Below, one piece after another: positions 1 to 14,300 of a stretch of DNA of 64,000 nt. The notes under the pieces are model-generated. The model saw only the letters and a list, made by a program, of their open reading frames with translations. It was not told the origin of the DNA and ran no database searches. This DNA comes from Nelumbo lutea (lineage: Eukaryota; Streptophyta; Magnoliopsida; Proteales; Nelumbonaceae), in the NCBI GenBank assembly GCA_022828595.1, contig JAKGHH010000004.1, positions 55,330,422 through 55,394,421 of the forward strand, in the 5' to 3' direction. Position numbers and translations under genes: made by a program. Each line of letters begins with the position of its first letter. Position 1 is the stretch's first letter.

Positions 1-2353
1 GGGGGAGGTGGGAATTCAAATCAGCCACCCGTAAACCACATCCCGCGGTGAATTGAAAATATTTACTGATGATAACATCATTATTTTTTATATTATTATT
101 AAGCGATGTTTTTAATATAGAGGACGTTGTGGAGCTTTTTTAACTGGATCTTCAACTTGAGCTTGATACATTTCATTAGGTAAATGTAATAATTATTTAA
201 TATGTTCTTTTTTGTCGGTTGTGAAGATAAAATTAAAGGAAAGAAAAATGAATTATATATGGATAGGATCATGAGATAGTTTGGTTCACCAAAACCCCTA
301 ATTGTTTATGTACCAAATCCAAAAGGTTGGATGTCATTATATATATATATTATTTTAGAAATAAAATTTTGAAAATTTTGAAAGAATTTGCCAACGAAAA
401 CCTACCATTTAAAACCAATTGGGAGAGGCTAGCCTCTCCAAAGTGCAAAGGGTGAGATGGCCTCAGTCAGTGAAAATCAGTGCTCATACGTTCGAACAAC
501 CTCTCCCCATAAAATAAAATATTTAAGTACATACATATGTAAATGGTATTTCAATGGTAACATGATCTGTTCCTCATAAATTAGTTTTCATTAGGAGTAT
601 CTCCGATGAATAATAATAATTAATAAGTATGGAAGATGTTCTCAATGCATAATAGGATGTGCCTATGAGCAGATTTGATCTCACTCCAACGGATCTTGCA
701 CCGACTAAAACTAAACTCCTAAAGGGTAGAGGCAAGAATTCACTTTTGCTAATACAGTGTCTTAGCGCAGGGGTAAAACAAAAAGATCAAAGCCGTTGAT
801 TTATTATTGTGCTCCCTCCAAGATGTCAGTTTATGTATTGTTTCAGTGCAGCGCGATGTAGCTAATGTGATTTGGAGGGGGAAACACGAAACGATGGTAT
901 AATGGCCAATCTGAGTGGATTAACAGCCTTGTGTTGAGAATATCTCTGTAATTATATGATTTATTTATTTCCAATCCAAGATTGTAAATGCTACTCGAAG
1001 GGTGCAAGCACTGACCTGCCCTGATAGAAGCCGAACTCTTCATTCATAACAGCTTGGTTACACCTTACACTTTGGGCTGATGAACCTTGTTTTATTCATT
1101 CTACGAAAAATCCCCCTCAAAAACAGAAGATCCTGTTTTTTTTTTTTTCCAAATTAATACAATTGTGGGGACGGAGAGGGGAGATTGACAACTGGGCGTG
1201 CGCGACCCAAACTGCACGTCACCACGCGTTCCTTTCCTTAATCCCTCATGACAAATCACAGATGGATAGGCATGTATGCAGCGATACACGCCTATCATGT
1301 CATCCATAAGTCATCACCATCACTCTTTTAAGCTAATTTTACGATATTGCCCCTTATATTTCAAAATACGAATACGAAAACGGAGTTTATTTGTCGTATG
1401 TTGCAAACGAGATACGGCCTCACCAACTTCCACAACCAACCAATCGGCTTCGGTGCTCGTAAGACCGAATTCATACCCGGATCTGTTTGAACAGATCCTA
1501 ATTATATTCCTTCGCACACTCCCTTACAAGTTACAACCTTGGATTGAGAATATCAAGCATACAAGTAAAGAAATATTCCGTGGCTTTAAAAGCTATGCGA
1601 ACGGTATGAACATGATGTTGTACGCATTCAAGCTGATCTCAATGATGATCCCATTGCCTTCTTTGGATGAATCAAGGGTGGGCCCCTATCAAATATATTT
1701 ATTGGTTTAGGTTTGCCCATGGCATGGGCCATGAGGTGGGTGGGTAGAAATAGAACGTATCAACGTTGACTAATAAGACCAGACTAGTTTTGATGTTTCG
1801 TTTTCAACTGCTGCTGCCTGTTTGTTTCCTTTTCGTCAAGACTCAAGCGGATGTTATTGATCCAGGATCCTCTATACCACCACGTCAGCCTGTACAGGCT
1901 AGTGGTTTCATGTCTACGTCCTTACCCCTTAACGAAGTTGACGCAGCTCTGACCCGCCAGAGTATTAATCTATATCTATACGGTTCTTCTTCTTCACACT
2001 TGTCTCCTCTGCGGTTGCAATTGAGAATGCCGATGGCACGTCCGTAATTTGGTAGCTGCAACTGTCCATTACGGATTTGCTAATAAAAAACCGTCTGTGC
2101 AATTGCAACTGTGCAACGATTTCTTCTTTCTCTTAACTGCAATTTTTAGAGAAAATGTTCGATTAGTACTCTATTTTGGTTTGAGTGATAATTTCGCCCC
2201 CCCCCAACTTTAAAATGGCATACAAATAATAATTTAATATCTATAATTATTCAGCCATTAAATGATATATGAAAAAACACAAATATCATTTAAATACCAT
2301 ATAATTTTCTTTATCAACCATCCACTAAAATCAAAACCAACCATTCGTTTCTT
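1..2353. other. gene-free flank
   Basis: No convincing gene is seen on either strand. The open frames here are short, lack recognisable domains and have no matching splice partners. The stretch is AT-rich, with an (AT)n tract near 338-350 and a C run near 2198-2206. I see no RNA gene. Confidence 0.5.
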
Positions 2354-2518
2354 TTAAAAGCATATGGACCACACCTCACTCCTCAGACTATTTACCACAG
2401 ACAGCTGATTCCCAGACTCATCTTTTGAAACAATGTTGGCATTCCAGGCATTGAGCTTGGCCATTATATAAGAAAGTTTTTGGAAGTGCTTCTGAAGTTC
2501 ATGGATAACTTCTAGAGC
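2354..2518 (-). pseudogene. possible exon fossil, unknown family
   Basis: On the minus strand a pyrimidine-rich tract ending in CAG (2521-2519) is followed by 54 open codons and a stop at 2354. The peptide has a helical, coiled-coil-like stretch (ALEVIHELQKHFQKLSYIMA) and then a polar tail. It reads like a terminal exon, but no upstream exon was found. A second open stretch on the same strand (2788-3057) has no recognisable domain. I do not recognise the family; a chance ORF is equally possible. Confidence 0.2.
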
Positions 2519-3060
2519 CTGTAAAAGATAGCCATCAGCATTAAAGATGATGAAGTAGAAAAAGGACAAGTAGTACTTAGATATATAATGATGTCAGAAT
2601 CTTATGTATGTGGAAATGCAACTGAATAAACCAAAAAAGAGAATTCATGGACATATTTCACATTGACAAGTTAAACTTACAGCTTTTTACAATGAATCAT
2701 AAGTTGTGCAAATTGGAATAATGCCATGAATCCCCTCAACAGGCAAGAATGATCCGTCGATAACCAACCGTGAACAAGAATGATCTGTTAAGAGAGGGAG
2801 GGGGGATCTGTCAGGAACCCATCAAACGATGAACCATTATAAACGTGTCTATTTTTTGGCAAGAACGTCAATGATTCTATCCTCTCGTATCTCCCTTCCC
2901 CATCTGCCATGGACACTGAATCCACTACCGCAGTCTCTGTCATGGCTACCATTGTCCCTTCGGGCCACACCTCTTCCGGCGCTATTACAACCAACTGATG
3001 AGTAACTTGGTTGTAGTGTGAATTTTTCCTGATTAATTTACTATATTCACACTGCATTTG

Positions 3061-4479
3061 GGTATTTGTGACGGAGAGCCTGAATTCTGTTCCATATTCT
3101 GGAAAAGAAGATGAAGAATAACGTGTTTTATTTTTTTAAGGGTAATTTTAACACTTTTAAAAGTCTAAAATTATATATAAAATTATGTAATATATATAAC
3201 TAACTACTCCTTAATGATAGGTATTAGATTATTACACTTGGAATGCTAAAATTGTTGCATTCTAAAATTTGAGGACTAAATTGTCACTCAAGCCAAAATA
3301 TAGTTATTGATCAGGGATTTTTCCTTTCTTTATTCATTTATAACCTCTGTGCCGTATATGTCAGTACAGACGGGCATCCAGTGCTTACACAAATAGTGTT
3401 GGGACGGTTTTTTTCCTTGGCGGAGACCCCAATTCAATTTGATTGATATAAATCCACATTCTGATTCGTCGCTTGAAGCCACGTGGTACACGAGTCAGAA
3501 GAGGACGAAAGACACGTTTCGCTTTTTGATGCGGGAAAGGGAAGTGGATCAGTGCCCAGTGGTGGATTCGATGTAGAAAAGAGTATGAGAGAGAGAGAGA
3601 GAGAAATGTAGGCGTGTGGATCCCGTTTGATCTGGTCGCCGCGTTTCGCTGCAGTTTTCATGATGGCGTGTGAAGAGATAAAATTAGAAAAAATAAAATA
3701 AAACGGTTGAGATCGGTCGATCGAGAGAGACGTCAGACGTCCACGTCCTATGATCCTATCCAAAAACGTTACTGTGGGACCCGCACCCACAGAATGTTCT
3801 AACTTCTAAATGTATCCCATTCTCACGCTGCAAGAGCGAGAATTTATGTTTTTATTGTTATTAAAAAAATTGTGGTGTCAAATGTCAACAATATCTTGAA
3901 TGTCATGTTTTGCAGTTAATTAATCAAAAAGGTTTAATTAATAATAGTAACTGATCAGTTGAATGCGTCGTACATGGCGCATATATGTGATCCGATGTCC
4001 AGCTAATCTGCCTAATCAGCTATCCCTGACCTGTAACTCGCATGGTATCGCCGCGTGGACCGAGTCCGAGTTCCAGCTATCATTCAGGTCATAATGCAGA
4101 TCTCTTCCAATTTTTCCACTCTCCAAATGAATGAATGGGGTTCGACTATCATATAGAAAAGATATGATATCGGGAAAATGTCTGATCAATCAACTTAAAT
4201 CATAAACGCTTAATCAGGTGTTATTTATCAAAATTTATGGATGGATTTTAATTGGTCAAAACTTTTTTCATATCATATCTTTTTCTCATAATTATCATAT
4301 GATCTCACACCGCACATCTCATACATAGCGGATCCCACTTTTATAGTGGGTCTCAGTTTTATGGTAAGATATGCATGTTAGACTAAATTGGTAGAAGGTT
4401 GGAACATGTCTTGTGGGCAGAGCACAAATCAACCGTTAGAGGTAAGCAAGAAAAATGGAAAAACTGACCAAAACCAAAT
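3061..4479. other. gene-free stretch with a GA microsatellite
   Basis: No supported gene. The only clear feature is a (GA)n tract at about 3587-3604. The rest is AT-rich unique-looking sequence with short ORFs only. Confidence 0.45.
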
Positions 4480-7060
4480 AAAAACTTTTGTTAACCAAAC
4501 AGGTCGGTTCAATTTCGGTTTGGTATTTAAAAAAAATTGAAGATACCAGTTTGGTTTTAGTTAACAAATTTATAAAACTAGCGGCTAACCAAATTGACCG
4601 ATATTCATATATTTTTATATATTTTATGTATATTATATATACTTCTAATATATAATATATTATTTATTATTTAAAATATAATATTTTATAAATATTTATA
4701 TTTTTATAATATATTGTAAATATAAAAAAACAACAGTTAACTGATTGATTTTGATTCAGTTTTAGTTACTAGTTTTCTAGAAATCAATAATACCAGTTCA
4801 ATTTCAAAAGTAGGCCCATGATTCAATTAACCAAACCGTAAACACCCTTAAGGCCCTAAGGACCATATTTCAAGTTCCCCTTTCCTTATCAGATGATTGA
4901 GGATTAGGGTGTTCATTGGATTCTGTTTGGTTCAGTTAGAAAATGAAACATAGCCTATATTTTTCACTTAGACCATTTTAATAAATTGAACCAAACAAAA
5001 CTAAGCATTAGAATCGAGCTAAATCGAATTCAATCACTATATAATACTGATTGTGAGCATCCGAATTTCTTGATTCGGTTGATAAGTTTTGTTAAATTGA
5101 ACAAAACATCGAAAAAGTGAAATTAAAAAAAAAAAAAAAACAAACAAACAAACAAACCGAACAAAGCAAAGCGAATTAACTTATTTGATTAGGCTTGGTT
5201 TGATTATCAACTCTATAACCAAATATGAACACCCCTATGAAGGTGTAGGACTGTGAATGGATTTCAAAAGTTCAGACTCCAAATTTGATTATCCCATATT
5301 TGAATGTTACAATTTACATTCAATTAATAATCAGATCAGATGTGAATTTAATCCCATTAGATCCGATTAAAATTTGAACCCAATAAAAATTTAATAATTG
5401 ATAAACTTAACATTCTATACATTTATTATACATGTATCAGTTAAAAATAAGTAATTTTTTTATATATTTTTAATTTCTTTATCGTTTTAAACACAATAAA
5501 TGGGATGCAAATTGAATCCGAATCTGATCTAAATCCAACTTTGGATCCAAAGATTTGGTAATCAGATTAAATGTGGATGTAGTTGAATAATCACATCTGG
5601 TTACAGCTCTAATCTCATGCATCATCGTCATCACTTAGGGGATGTTTAGAACCGTGGTCATTTTTCAAAAAAATGGTGCCACGTCGGATCCACATAGGCG
5701 TTTCAACAAATGCCCATGTATCTCGTTGTTTGGTTCAGCTGATTATTAAAAAATCGGGCATGCCTCGAAAATTGGGACCCCACTGATGCATGAAACGCTA
5801 ATGAGCCGTTTCCTCCAACGGTTGACTGATGTGTATCCTATATAGTGCTTACATATCAGCACATACATGAAAAATGGTGATGAAAATCACCTTACTGAAC
5901 AACATAGTATTACTCACTGCCTACGTGATAGAAGCATTTTTTTGTGGAAAATGGATCTCGAAAGCATATACGTTTTTTCTTGAAAATCAGTCCCCAAAAG
6001 TGTCCACCACATGTTAAGATATAAATGGTTGGTGGCATTTAGCTGTTTTCACTATGTTGCTATGGGGATGCCACTAAAAGAGAAGCTTGATGGGAAAATC
6101 GTTTTTTAGGCTTTTAAGACAGTTATTTTGGGCTTTTAGGGATTTTCAATAAACATGGTTTACAGACTGTCTGTCTGGATGGGGCCCATTTGTAAAGCCA
6201 GAAGCCAAAGCCCTCATATGGACCTTGTAACTAAATCCAATAAATATACTTTTCTATTTTTTTTTCTTATTTTCACCGATATTTTCCCATTGAAGTTATT
6301 CTTCTTCTTTAGAGAGAGTATATGTGTGTTTTCATAGCACACAGGCTACTCAAATTATTCATGACAACATGGAGCTCGGATCTACTAAATTACTGCCCAC
6401 AAGAAATACCCACACCCTACCTACTTCATGTAAAAGAGAGGCCCGTGTAGGGGGAAGGGAGAAAGGAGAGAGAGTTGAATGAAAAAAGTAAGGAAATGGT
6501 TGTGATAGAGTTATGGGGGTTCAAATTCAGCTACCAGACAGAATAAGCAGATTTGGTTTGATTTATATGATTTTCAGTCAATTTGGTTTTAATCTTTACA
6601 AAAATTCGATTTTCAATTTACTGTTTTCTTTGAAAAAATCAAGCAAATCGAACCAATAACCGAATAGACTGATATATTTATTAACTTGTCGGTCTTGTTA
6701 ATGGGTTGATTGGTTAGAATGCCTAAACCAAAATGTCGATTAGGTTTTTGGTTCTAACAGTCCGAACTGAACCGAATCGATTGAATGAACACCCCTAAAC
6801 AGGGTAGGATGCACGTGAGGTCTCTTATTGTGAGAGTCTGCAGTTACACGGGTTTGATCCTGTTCCTCCATATTCAGACTTTGGAGGGACACCATGTGAC
6901 CATGTGACTCTCAGCTACTAGGTTATTGACTTTTGACTTCCAAACTAGGAGTGTATTACGTGAAATTTCATACACAAACACGCATGCATACACTAATCGG
7001 TTCAGTTCAATTTTTCGATTTTGATGAACACCCAAAGTTACAACAAAAAATGAATGTATC
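4480..7060. other. cluster of small inverted-repeat elements
   Basis: This gene-free stretch contains several pieces resembling one family. Their ends carry a motif like TAGGGGTGTTCAT, followed inward by GGTTCGGTTTGGTT-type sequence. One element (4905-5237) has both ends. Right-type ends also occur near 4840-4853, 6780-6797 and 7022-7032 without a clear left partner. A related inverted pair may span about 5246-5613. No coding capacity was seen. Confidence 0.45.
4905..5237. mobile_element. MITE-like element, TAGGGTGTTCAT ends
   Basis: The left end reads TAGGGTGTTCATTGG. The right end, reverse-complemented, reads TAGGGGTGTTCATATTTGG. These are terminal inverted repeats differing by one gap over the first 13 bases. 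Length is 333 bp with no ORF. The flanks (TTGAGGAT left, TGAAGGTG right) do not give a convincing target duplication, so the class (hAT-like suspected) is inference. Confidence 0.5.
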
Positions 7061-7784
7061 CTAACAATTTAGCTTATTAGGGCATCCAATCTTGGAAGTA
7101 GTAAGTTCATGAGTTGAGCATGCCATGTGTAGTTTGGGCCTTTGGGGTCGTTCCCATTTAACTCAAGATCCTTTGAGATTTGATAGGATCCCACAAAAGC
7201 ACCTCATTTGTGTAGACAAGCTTTTAAGTCAAAAAAGAACGGTGGTAAGCACATAAGCTTCTTGTGTTTGTGTAATTGTGTTTATATTTGTTTGTTTTTC
7301 TTATGAACTCCTAATCAGCTAGTAGCATATTATTAACCAATTCCTATATGGGATGTCTCTCATCCAATAAACTGTTCTCCTACACCCATAACTTTTATGG
7401 TATAAACGCTACAAATAACAAGTTTTAACCTTCGGTCTTCGGGTTAAATTGCAACTGATCCACCATCACACCTTGCTTCAATTACTACAAGGAGTGAGTC
7501 TTTTTCCCTTTTCCATGTCAGTGTCTTGGTTTGAACAATTTCATTTAGCCAGACAGTAGAAGACTCTTTCCCAATTAGATCGTAGAGGATTCACTACTAA
7601 GAGGAAATCCAGGATCTCCAGAATTATTTGACCACGGAGCTGCTGCAACTTGTGCAGGCATGACCTAGCTTGACCCAAGTTTTGCACAAATTGGGCTTAA
7701 ATTCTCATGCTCTAAATGGACCCGGGCCTGTTGGGTTATGTCAGGTTTAGTTCGAGTTGGGCTTGGCTTGGCATATTCGGGCTT

Positions 7785-7945
7785 TGACCTAGAATTCACA
7801 TCTCCACCCCACAGCATATTCCCGCTGTGTATTGAGAACATCTCCCGATGATAATACCATACACGGCAGTGATGTGCTGTGGGGCATTGTGAGGTGGCTC
7901 CTTGTGGGGCGGAGATGTGATCTCAAGGTCTAGGTCTTAAGGTGA
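7785..7945. repeat. fold-back repeat
   Basis: The left arm begins GACCTAGA and continues to ACATCTCCACCCC. The right arm, near 7909-7944, is its imperfect reverse complement (GGGGCGGAGATGTGA, then GGTCTAGGTC). An inner pair, CCCCACAGCA near 7807 and TGCTGTGGGG near 7876, nests inside. The arms could form one long hairpin. It is probably a decayed fold-back or MITE-type element; no target duplication was identified. Confidence 0.45.
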
Positions 7946-8258
7946 ACCCCGCATAACCCTAAGCCCGACCAACTGCACAGGTTGCGTTGCACCCCAACGG
8001 CCCTACCTGACCATTACGTTGGCCCAATGGCTACTTCAATAAACTTGGATCTTAATGACTCGACTTGAGGGCTGGTTTTAATGGAGTAACCTTGAAACTT
8101 GGCAGGTGAAGGCGGGCTAATACATGATAACCGGTATAGAAAGTGTGCAGTTCTTTCTATGGACATAATGTGCAATTATGTAGACCAGGAAAAAGATCTG
8201 AGATTTGACTGTGTTAGCCGAATATCAGAGTGGACAAGCCAATGGATAAACCAGAACA

Positions 8259-8261
<3 letters not shown>

Positions 8262-8293
<32 letters not shown>
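8262..8293. repeat. (GA)n microsatellite
   Basis: About 16 uninterrupted GA units on the plus strand, (CT)n in the sense of the neighbouring minus-strand gene. It lies 76 bp past the stop codon of the KUP6-like transporter, so it is probably in that gene's 3' untranslated region. Confidence 0.85.
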
Positions 8294-8295
<2 letters not shown>

Positions 8296-8368
8296 TTCTT
8301 CCCCTGAAAAGATTTGATCTATGATCTATCATATACAGATACATGGGTAACAAAGAAAAACAAAACAA

Positions 8369-11300
8369 CTAAACACGGTATATCATCCCCACCTCAAGAG
8401 TTGAGACATGGGGAATGTTAAGTGCATAAGTAGGACCCCTGCAGTTTCTCCTAAGGAAATCATAACCAACATCTATGACCAGCTTTTTTATTAGACTTGA
8501 CCCCCGCTTTGCCCTCACGTAGGAATGTCCAAGGATGAATGCCATTCCTGCCTCTCTCGCTTCCATCAGTTCTCGCAGCTCTTCTCGCGTGCTCGTGTCA
8601 ATCTTTGGGCTCTCAGGCACCACAAATCTCACTCTTTTCTTTGGCCTCACCGGCGATTGTATCTCCCTCAGCTCTGATGGGCCTGCAATTTCAGCAAAAT
8701 CCCCATCATCTTCACACATCCGCACCCCTTCTAAATGCGTTGAAGACGTGCCAACAACTGTCATTTTTTCATCATCCTTCTCCAAATCTACTGGTCCTCC
8801 ATTGGGTTCTGCTTTCTCTGAACGGATAAACTCTGCTATACTACAAACAAGATCCTTCTCGAACTCCAAGTCATCCTTCTGCACGTCACGATACCCATAA
8901 CGTACAATACACCTATAAAGTCTGTACTCTTTTGGGCCAATACGTCCAACAAGGAAACGTTCCTCAGGTCGAACATATGGCACAGGGACAGACTTGATGC
9001 AGAGGAAGACTAGTACCTGGTGGAAGGCTGGGAGGTTAGTGACAAAGTGAGAGAAAATGGCTGGGATCCCAGAGACAAGACCAGTGTTAATGAGCCCAAT
9101 GCCTCGTACGCGCACAATTCCCAAGCTGGGACCCAAGCTCAGGAGCCAATTTATAGAAACCTTGTTTTGGACATCATACTCGTACTTCTTGATTGTGCCA
9201 TAGTGCCAGACATACATGACAATCAAAAAGATGAAGGCAAGAGCAACGGGGACCCATGCCCCTTCCAGGAATTTTATGAGGGAGGCTGAGAAGTAGAGAG
9301 CCTCGATTGTGCCAAAGAAGAATATGAAGGAAACAGCTAGGAACACACTTCGATGCCAGCAGAGAACTATAACTAGGGACATCAAGCAGGTGGTGACCAG
9401 CATGACTGTTATGACTGCCAAACCTGTTCAAGAGGCAACAGTAAGGAGTACATCAGCAATAAACACTAGTACAGTAGTAAGCGAATCAAGAAAAACTTGG
9501 ACCTTCCTTATGTAGATTGTAGATTGTAGACTACCCCTATTGTTCCTTGTATTGCATACACCTTTAGTTGTCAAATGGACTCCAAAAAGGAAGTTACTGC
9601 TTGAGATTGATCATCCAAAGAACAACTTTGTCTTCCTATTGAAACCCGCATCAGGGGAAATGATTGGGGATAAAGACTAATACCACTAAACCATCCAAAT
9701 GATGGGCATACCTGCTGCGTTTCCCATTCGCTTTGTGTCTCTGAATCCAACTGTAACTGCCAAACATAGCAGCATTAAAATCCAGTTGATCTCGGGGATG
9801 TAAATCTGGCCATGCATTTTAGATGATGTGTGAACTATTTTCACTCTTGGGAAGCAGCTCAAAGCGGAGCATTGTTTAATTATTGAGAAAGTCCCAGTGA
9901 TGACGGCTTGGCTTCCCACAACTGCTGCAAGTATGGCTATCACAAGGACTGGCCATCTTATTTCCTCTGATCCATCAAAACTTTCTCTCAGCCACAACTA
10001 GGAGGTTCATTTGAATTTTTATTACTAAAATACATGGCATGGAAATTACCTGGTACTGATACATAGAATCCAATATGGTAGTCATTTTCAATAATGTGAT
10101 GCTTGGACAGATAAGCAGCTTGTCCCATATATGCCAATATCAAGGATGGATAAACCACAGAGGTGAAAGCAATCTGCAGATAGGCCAGAATCAATTAGAG
10201 AGAGAGCTTCAATATCTCATATCAAAGCAAAAGATAATTGAGTTGTTCAGAGATTACCAAGAGGTCCAGAACCCAGCCAGCCTGGGCCCATGTAAACCTG
10301 TATGTTTCTGGCATGGGGTGCAAGCCAGGTTGGGCCCAGTTTAGCACCTTATCATAAAGTTTACAGACTGAGTGGGTGGCTGGGATTCCGGGCCTATTTG
10401 CCTATATTAAATATGGCACTAAGCAGAACAGTTCAAGCCCATAAATTTGTGGGGCTGGGGGGAGGGGGGGGGGGTGATCACACCTAAGACTCAGTTGGAA
10501 ATAGGCAAGTGGAGAGAGGTGAATTTCCCCAGGTTTATTTTTACCCTGTTAATTTGTATTATTGAAATAAAAATTGTTTAAAGTGCTCTACAACTTCCAG
10601 TCTCCCACTTGTAATAAGTTGGCAAATTCCCAGGTCACACATGGGTCTTGAACATGTGTTTCTATTGTACGTGCAGGTTGTGCACAGCAAGTGTGTATAG
10701 CAGATCCAGACTCCCAAAAGGATTCCATGTCTATACCCTTTCGACCTATTTAAAGGAAAAGTTATAGGCAAAAAGACCTAGCCACAGGTCTAAAACAACC
10801 CTTTCATCCGGGAAGTTTTAAATTAAAAAGGACTGCATACACTCTCCTGATGCACATGGACAATCCACAGGGTTCCCCTATTGGATGCATGGTTTAAGTT
10901 GGTCACAAAATCTTTACTTGACCTTATTAGGAAACCTTGTATGGTGAGTGAGTTTTCTAGCTGGGTTATGGGGCAAAAGAACAGTGTTCTGATTACCAAT
11001 AATAAGAAGAAACAAAAGAGGAGTGCTCTGATTACCAATTTGGCCTAAAAGATCTTACTTAAGTTACTATCTGTATTATACACAGCTTCTAAATAAAAAA
11101 TAAAAAATAAAAAGAAAGCACATGCTAAATTTCATATTTTGTCCTGGCATAGTAACGTCTTTAAAAAAAAGCACTTGTAATAGGATAACCCCCACCCACC
11201 CTTTTGTTGAACGGGTAAGGGGGGGGAGAGAGAGAGAGGTCAAATAGGAAATGTAGATAGACCCTATAGATTTAGATGGAAGTACATGAAGTTGAAATTC

Positions 11301-14300
11301 AATCAAGATTGATGGTCCAAACAAAGTTTTTAATACATTCATCAGCACAGAACAAAAAGAAATGGAAAAGAATGTTTGAAAAGTTTTTCCAGTAAAAAAA
11401 TTCAAATGTCAATATCAAATGAACGGAGAGAAAGTTAAATGAGAGGAGCATAAAAATGTCATGACAAGAAATAACACAAAGGTGAGCAGACCATCCAAAA
11501 TAATAATAGAAGATTGACAACAACCAATCACCAAATTACTATACCAAGGACAGTTTCCATTAATACATATAGACACCATTTACCTTGATTGACAACTGGG
11601 AAAAGTGTCCAAGATCAGCAAACATAGCTTCTGAACCTGCAAGAAGTGAAATGAGCATTAGAAAAATGCATTCTCCTGGGTGGCATGAAAAATGTATAGT
11701 CAATAGCATACTAATATACCTGTAATACATAACAGGATTCCACCTAAGGACATCCAACCCCTCCTTTGGGTTTTCTTCAAAAACTTGTACATGTAATAAG
11801 GAGATAGTGCTTGATACACGTAAGGATTCCAGTGGAAGATATTATATACACCAATCACACTGATGCATAAGAGCCATGTTATAATGATTGGTGCAAACAG
11901 GAACCCTACCCTGTGAGTGCCATAATGTTGGAGGGCAAACAAACACACCAGTATGACACAGGCAACTGGAACCTCTACATCTGAAAATTTGCAGAAATTG
12001 AAAATTAGAAAAATTGAAATCAAACCATGAAATACACTATTTGGTCATATGCACTAACATAGTATGGAATGAACAGGGTAATAGATATATGATTAAATTA
12101 CAATAACGATCTTGGCATGTCATGAAATAGGTAAAAGGATTATATAGGGACATTTCGATTTAACCTTAACTGCTTTCAAAAGGCAGAATAGTGCTTGTTT
12201 GCAGTATTAATCATGGCAGGTTCCAAATTTTGATGAAGTTAAGACACCTAGGTGATTGCCTAATGAATTAGGTGAATAAGAATAGGTGTAATATTCATCA
12301 TATCCAATAAATACAGTATACATCTTCGATTATGATTTTTTTTGATAAATATGCTTATTTCTTCAAATTTTTTGTGAAGTATGTTTATTCTTCAATTATT
12401 ATATTAACTAGTCATCAAGTTGGCTACACTAACAGCTTTCTAATGTACCCAATATGAGGACCATAGTGAAGTGCTGGTAAACTGAAATTACACAAATAGA
12501 AATGGTCAACGAGCTGGCAGATTAGTGCAGACCAACCTAAAGTTGGTTAGGTAATGATACTGCTTTCCTGACACACATGCTCAGATAAGTATATATATGA
12601 AAAGGAGCCATTACTTGGCATGATGGTAAAACTCAGGCTGACAAGTGTGGGAACGCAGGTTCAAGTCAGAGATCAGACACTCTGTGCACAAAATACCAAT
12701 GGTTAGGTCTATGTCCAGTCCACCCCTCCAAATGCCCCAGATAGTTCGGACAATTGTGTAATGACCACATAATATAAAAGTAGACACTCAAAACATAGTT
12801 TTAATTGAGTTATCTTGCTAATGAAAAAACAGTTAGTCTCTTATAAGGTGTTCAACTCCTAGTATTTGAGAATCTCTAAACCTTATCACTGTCATTGAGG
12901 ATCTTTTCACTACCTGACAAACCAGAGCATATGCATTATCAAAGACAATAGCTGTTTTTTCCCCTTCCATAAGTTCCAAAAAACAATAAAACTGGCATTT
13001 CCAGTAAGATAATCCACCATTCTAATTTTGCAGTTCTTAATGGATTAGTTTTGTGAGGCAAAGTTTCAAAATAAACCATCCTAAATGACATAAAGGATGT
13101 TATGTGCATCAAAATAAAATTATTAGCAAGGTTTAAACCCTTAAACAACCACCCTGCAAGTTACCAGATGATATGACACTGTTTTCAAATTGGAATAGGC
13201 TTGTAATCAAATGAAAGCTGACCCCTAAGAAAAGAAAAAAAAATAACAGTAACAAAGATACTGGTTATATTCTAAGACGGTTGAAAAAGAATGGAAGAAC
13301 AAAGGGTGATTCTTAAATAGAAATTAACACTTGAGCAAAGGCCATACTTTGCAAGGATATGGAAGCACATCAGACTTTAGGTGCATGTATGTAACTCATT
13401 GGCACTTCCACATTAGATGCATATTACTAAACAATACACAATGCAAATTACTAAACATGGTGGTGTCTCAAGTGAACCTGAGAATGCTAAATGTCTGAAG
13501 TTTGTTATTTTGGAATGCAGTCACAATTAAACAGGTGGGTGGAATTTTACATAGTGTTGTTACAAGGAAAGAAAAGAAAAAGAAAGTGCTACAGCAAAGA
13601 GATCCAGAAGGAGAGGCAATCGCTATGGTCATTCTCTGCATTTGTTAGTTTGATGACTTTACTCTGGAGTGGGCTGTCTAATCATAGAAGAGTTGTTGAA
13701 GAGGCTTTGAAACGAAGTGTGGCATTGGTGACTCATCCTAAGACAAGTGGCTTCAGAAGGTTGAGAAAAAACAAGAATTTTGCACAGTAGAAAATGTAAA
13801 AGTAACAGCAACTAAAGAAGATATTGAAAGTAATGCCCCCCAAAAAAAGAAGATATTGACAAAAATCCAAATGATGTAAGTATCCATCACCACCTCTTCA
13901 TGATAAAGGGTATACATATTATGGTTTTTAATTTTCCATGTATGACTTTTTTATCAGACAAATTGTTACATATTGGTTTTCCAGATGTTTAGAGAGTGGT
14001 TCTTGAACCCTTTGCAAGAATTAGTTAAGTCACACAACCCAAGCCAGAGAGTGCAGTTGAGACAGGTACCAATCAATATGATGGCAATGCATACAAAACC
14101 TATGAAAGAATTACCTACCAAAATGTCAGTAATACTCTTAAAGGGCCATTATCCAATATGCCCACTCTCAGACTCAAAAAACCCCTCCTCACACTTGTCA
14201 GGTAAAGATTTTATGGCTGCACTAATAAATGGCCCTTGTAACTTGCACAATACATATATAATGTATGTAATAAAGCATGTTCTTACTTCTTAATATCATG

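Noticed and set aside
1276..1710. 144-codon plus-strand frame
   Set aside because: Length is the only argument; no motif, no conserved neighbour and no splice signals that join it to anything.
6805..6960. Possible SINE at a GGTTTGATCC B-box-like site
   Set aside because: No A box at the right distance was found.
8535..9515. Plus-strand open frames opposite the last KUP6-like exons
   Set aside because: They are antisense shadows of conserved transporter coding sequence and show no domain of their own.
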